From SIG607 sp045648445 (GTDB lineage: Bacteria > Bacillota > Clostridia > Oscillospirales > Acutalibacteraceae): a stretch of DNA of 24,213 nt. This document shows, in pieces, positions 21,928 through 24,213 of the stretch. How positions within the stretch are numbered: position 1 is the first letter of the stretch; every line of letters starts with the position of its first letter. The position numbers and the translations under genes were made by a program. The DNA is taken from NCBI GenBank assembly GCA_045648445.1, contig JAZRNY010000029.1, positions 1-24,213 on the forward strand, written 5' to 3'. Below the pieces are notes generated by a model. The model did not search any database. It worked only from the letters and a program-made list of their open reading frames with translations, and had not been told where the DNA came from.

Positions 21928-22431
21928 ATGGCAAAAAAACTAACGTTTATTTTTTCTATGATTTTAAGCGGCTTATTGACAGTTGTGATTTTAATCAATA
22001 TAGGAAGCCAGATAAGATGGGATAAAATTCCCGTAATAAAGCACTTTGTTTTGCAAATTAATCTCTATCCGGCTGATTTTGATGCCCGATATTTAGACGA
22101 ACCAATTAAATGGTATGAACTTGATGAAGAACCTGAAGATTTTGAAGGCAATGGATACGGTATGTGGTTTGCCATAAATCCATATACTAAAAGAATGCTT
22201 AAAAACTATATGCGCGAAAATAATTTAGGCATTGTACCTGATGAATGGTGTGATTTGGAAATAAACTCGAATTTTGAGGAATGTTTAGAAATATTTGAGT
22301 TTGTGGAATTAAGCGAAGAAGAAAGAACACCCATTAGTAGAATTTCAACACTTGAGTTTTTGTTGATTATCTTCTCGATACTTTCCATTACATCTTGGAT
22401 AGTATATTTTATTTTCAGGCGGCGCTGTTAA
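21928..22431 (+). CDS. Small membrane protein with N- and C-terminal helices, unknown function
   Basis: The 167-residue protein has one membrane helix at about 6-26 (FIFSMILSGLLTVVILINIG), an acidic, aromatic external domain (30-138, with YELDEEPEDFEGNGYGMWF), and a second helix at 142-162 before the basic end FRRRC. I do not recognise a family. GAGAAGGAAT precedes ATG 21928. It is bordered on both sides by ACAGGGGACG repeats, the right-hand ones starting 12 bp after its stop (22444), and no terminator of its own is seen. Confidence 0.65.
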   Translation: MAKKLTFIFSMILSGLLTVVILINIGSQIRWDKIPVIKHFVLQINLYPADFDARYLDEPIKWYELDEEPEDFEGNGYGMWFAINPYTKRMLKNYMRENNLGIVPDEWCDLEINSNFEECLEIFEFVELSEEERTPISRISTLEFLLIIFSILSITSWIVYFIFRRRC

Positions 22432-22456
22432 CGGAAGCACAGGAACACAGGGGAAG

Positions 22457-22644
22457 AAGACAGGGGACGGTTCTCTGTCTTGACAAAAAAGAGAAGTAGG
22501 GTATAATTATTGTTGGTGATGAGTTATGCCAAGAGAAGCTAGAAAAAAGAGCAAAAGCGGAGTATATCACGTTATGCTCAGAAGTGTAAACCAACAGCAG
22601 ATATTTGAAGTGATTTCTGAAGACAGAGAACCGTCCCCTGTCTT
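22457..22644 (+). mobile_element. REPIN-like element 2 with perfect 25-bp inverted ends
   Basis: The two ends, 22457-22481 (AAGACAGGGGACGGTTCTCT...) and 22620-22644, are exact reverse complements over 25 bp. Each end alone is also an imperfect hairpin (AAGACAG...CTGTCTT), as expected of a REP; two inverted REPs make a REPIN. An extra part-copy, AACACAGGGGA, lies at 22444-22454. Inside, TTGACA (22480-22485), a 16-bp spacer, and TATAAT (22502-22507) form a promoter before the RAYT remnant. No full transposase is in the window, so movement would need one elsewhere. Confidence 0.75.
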
Positions 22645-22684
22645 CCCTACACTTCTTTGGCTTGGAGTGGTAGGCGGTAGGTGA
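22526..22684 (+). pseudogene. Truncated REP-associated tyrosine transposase (RAYT, IS200/Y1 family)
   Basis: From ATG 22526, after GGTGAT, the frame reads MPREARKKSKSGVYHVMLRS, VNQQQIFE, the typical RAYT N-terminus. It then runs out through the right REP arm and stops at TGA 22682, for 52 codons in all. The HUH metal-binding pair and the catalytic tyrosine of the family are missing, so it cannot act. The promoter in front is intact and reads toward the lipoprotein gene that starts 8 bp after this frame ends. Confidence 0.75.
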
Positions 22685-22691
22685 AAATGTT

Positions 22692-23753
22692 ATGACTATA
22701 CGTTGTCTATCGAAAAGAATATTGATGTATTTTTTTATTTCAACCATCCTAATCAGTCTAGTTGGTTGCAAAGAGAGTTCATTTACTATTGAAGATTATG
22801 TTAAAGATAGTTATGGAAAAATCAATTATAATAACATATATCAGTTTTCTCATTCTTGCTTTTGGGTTAACAATGGAGCTGTTTATTATGCCAAAAGCGG
22901 TCTGTATAATGATACTTTTTATTTTACAGATAAAGATGGAAAACATAAAATTGTTTCGGACTCTCAATTCAATACACTTAATAAAGCAAACGGTAAAATC
23001 AGCGGTATTCAAGCTTATGGCGACAACATTTATTTGCTATTTATAAATGATGATAATACTGTCAGTTTTTATCTTTACAACAAAAGCGAAAAAGACTTTA
23101 AACAACTTTTCCATACGAGTGAAAATGTTAATGACTGGGCTGTTGTTAATAACTCATTAATATATTCAACTTTTTTACAGGATAAAGATATTGAGGTTAA
23201 TTCGCTTTGGATTTATAATATTACCGCCGAAAAAAGCGAAAAAATAGATGCTGAAACTACTGCTTTTGGAATAGTTAATGATGATGTTTTTTATGTGAAA
23301 AAGGGAACAGACCAAAATAATTTGCTGTATAAATATAATACGAAAGAATGTATTAGTGATTTTTTATATTCTTTTAATCACAATAGTGAAACCTACAATG
23401 ATTATAATTTCACCGAAAAGTATTTAACCTTTTTTGAAAATGGTTTGAATGTTTTAAACCTAGAAAACGGGCTTGTTAATACACATCAACTTCCGGGTTA
23501 TGCAAAATTTATGTCGTGCTATATGGATTATGCCTTTATATGCTTAGAAAAAGGAATATATAGAATCAATCTAAGCTCCGGTGAAACAGAAATGCTTTTC
23601 AGCAATTTTGATGAATGTCATTTAATCCACGCTATAAGTGATGAATGCGCTATAATTGTTTGCTATGAAAATGTGGATTCTCTATTTGGCTCTTCAGTAA
23701 AAAATTATGCAGTAAATTCAAATGGTTCTACAAAGGAATTGTTTACTATCTAA
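22692..23753 (+). CDS. Lipoprotein with beta-propeller-like repeats, unknown function
   Basis: The 353-residue protein has a signal ending in the lipobox LVGC (Cys26). The mature part is rich in short beta-strand motifs with aromatic residues and turns: GAVYYAKSGLYNDTFYFTDK, GDNIYLLFINDDNTVSFYLY, NSLIYSTFL and DDVFYVKKGTDQN. They recur at intervals of about 40-45 residues, as in DUF5050-like or six- to seven-bladed propeller proteins of Clostridia; the assignment is from pattern only. AGGTGA lies before ATG 22692. The nearest promoter is the one inside the REPIN-like element upstream. Confidence 0.75.
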   Translation: MTIRCLSKRILMYFFISTILISLVGCKESSFTIEDYVKDSYGKINYNNIYQFSHSCFWVNNGAVYYAKSGLYNDTFYFTDKDGKHKIVSDSQFNTLNKANGKISGIQAYGDNIYLLFINDDNTVSFYLYNKSEKDFKQLFHTSENVNDWAVVNNSLIYSTFLQDKDIEVNSLWIYNITAEKSEKIDAETTAFGIVNDDVFYVKKGTDQNNLLYKYNTKECISDFLYSFNHNSETYNDYNFTEKYLTFFENGLNVLNLENGLVNTHQLPGYAKFMSCYMDYAFICLEKGIYRINLSSGETEMLFSNFDECHLIHAISDECAIIVCYENVDSLFGSSVKNYAVNSNGSTKELFTI

Positions 23754-23756
23754 GGT

Positions 23757-23796
23757 AACACAGGGGACGGTTAGCGAGGAGAAAAGACAGGGGACG
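23757..23796 (+). repeat. Two direct part-copies of the REP arm
   Basis: AACACAGGGGACGGTT at 23757-23772 and AAGACAGGGGACG at 23784-23796, both in the left-arm orientation and without a right arm. They lie between two lipoprotein genes, as the full elements do before the two preceding genes. Confidence 0.7.
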
Positions 23797-23833
23797 TTTT
23801 ATAGCAGGTTATTATTTGACATAGGAGATAAAT

Positions 23834-24213
23834 ATGAAAATTAAAGTTTCAGCAATTATTGTTTCATTGATGGTATTTCTTTGCGGATGTGACTGGCACT
23901 CTTTTCGCCACCCTTATCAGTTTGAAGATTCTGTTTGGGTATGTAGTGATCCCGAAATAACTTATTATGTCGTTGGTTCTGTAGAGGAAGAAAGCTCTTA
24001 CGATTATGCCGTTACTGTTATTGATGGGCAAAATACTGTTTTGGATTTCGCATTTAGGTCTACTACTATAGCGGTTTACAAACAACGCGACGACGGAACA
24101 TATTCCTCAAAAGTATTTTTGTATGGCGATTGCCGATACTCTAAAGACAAATTCATCGTGAAGATTGTAAAAGAATATGATGAGTTATTTAACGGAAAAT
24201 ATGAAGAACTGGA
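23834..24213 (+). CDS. Lipoprotein of unknown function (partial, runs off right edge)
   Basis: ATG 23834, preceded by AGGAGATAAAT, opens a frame that stays open to the edge (126 codons). The signal MKIKVSAIIVSLMVFLCGC ends in a lipobox with Cys19. The mature part has aromatic, beta-type sequence (VWVCSDPEITYYVVGSVEEE, VLDFAFRSTTIAVYK, KVFLYGDCRYSKDKFIVKIV), similar in style to small DUF-type lipoproteins that monitor the cell surface, but no family is recognised. It is the third exported-protein gene in a row. Confidence 0.75.
   Translation, partial: MKIKVSAIIVSLMVFLCGCDWHSFRHPYQFEDSVWVCSDPEITYYVVGSVEEESSYDYAVTVIDGQNTVLDFAFRSTTIAVYKQRDDGTYSSKVFLYGDCRYSKDKFIVKIVKEYDELFNGKYEEL

Noticed and set aside
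22415..22771. 118-codon minus-strand frame
   Set aside because: It is antisense to the RAYT remnant and lipoprotein start; it is open because of the repeat composition.

Overview
The window looks like a chromosomal accessory region of a low-GC, Gram-positive anaerobe of the class Clostridia, possibly a gut lineage. The reasons are strong AGGAGG/AGGTGA ribosome sites, consensus sigma-A promoters, a SpoVT/AbrB-type protein, a glycyl-radical activase, lipoproteins with short lipoboxes, DUF6273 and zinc-ribbon/TIR proteins, and RAYT-type repeats. This placement is inference from gene content; no rRNA or marker gene is present.

Layout. (1) 1-3130, minus strand: a large GHKL ATPase with a C-terminal PD-(D/E)XK-like nuclease motif that runs off the left edge, preceded by a Fic enzyme gene. 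The fic promoter is overlaid by a precise inverted-repeat operator that is duplicated upstream. (2) 3163-7035: two cargo cassettes (a polysaccharide pyruvyl transferase/FrhB-like pair, and a DUF4375-type lipoprotein) separated by three same-strand copies of a repeat. The repeat carries a hairpin over its own Shine-Dalgarno and encodes the first residues of an AbrB-like protein, MKATGIVRRI. One copy (6781-6963) has a recognisable AbrB domain; the others diverge soon after residue 10. A fourth copy lies at 12995-13268. (3) 7153-12759, minus strand: a compact five-gene operon, RHH regulator - SPFH/SHOCT protein - multi-membrane coiled-coil/TPR/DUF6273 protein - zinc ribbon/TPR/TIR/membrane protein - zinc ribbon/membrane protein, with one consensus promoter inside an array of TACAATTGTA operators. 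This is the best candidate in the window for an undescribed system: a membrane-anchored, possibly TIR-dependent stress or immune module built around an SPFH scaffold. (4) 13273-15412: a broken N-acylglucosamine 2-epimerase fused to another gene fragment, an acyltransferase-3 membrane protein, and a 294-bp element with terminal inverted repeats. (5) 15413-19170, minus: a Cache/HAMP/GGDEF cyclase and a PAS/degenerate GGDEF/EAL phosphodiesterase in one operon. (6) 19320-21663: an esterase remnant, an AraC regulator, and divergently a 62-residue miniature glycyl-radical protein followed by a complete glycyl-radical activase. (7) 21760-24213: three small exported or lipoprotein genes, each preceded by ACAGGGGACG repeats. 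Two of these repeats form REPIN-like elements carrying the start of a RAYT transposase.

The region reads as a hot spot where repeats mark the borders between unrelated cassettes. Two genes (left-edge ATPase, right-edge lipoprotein) are cut by the window. No tRNA, rRNA or CRISPR array was seen.
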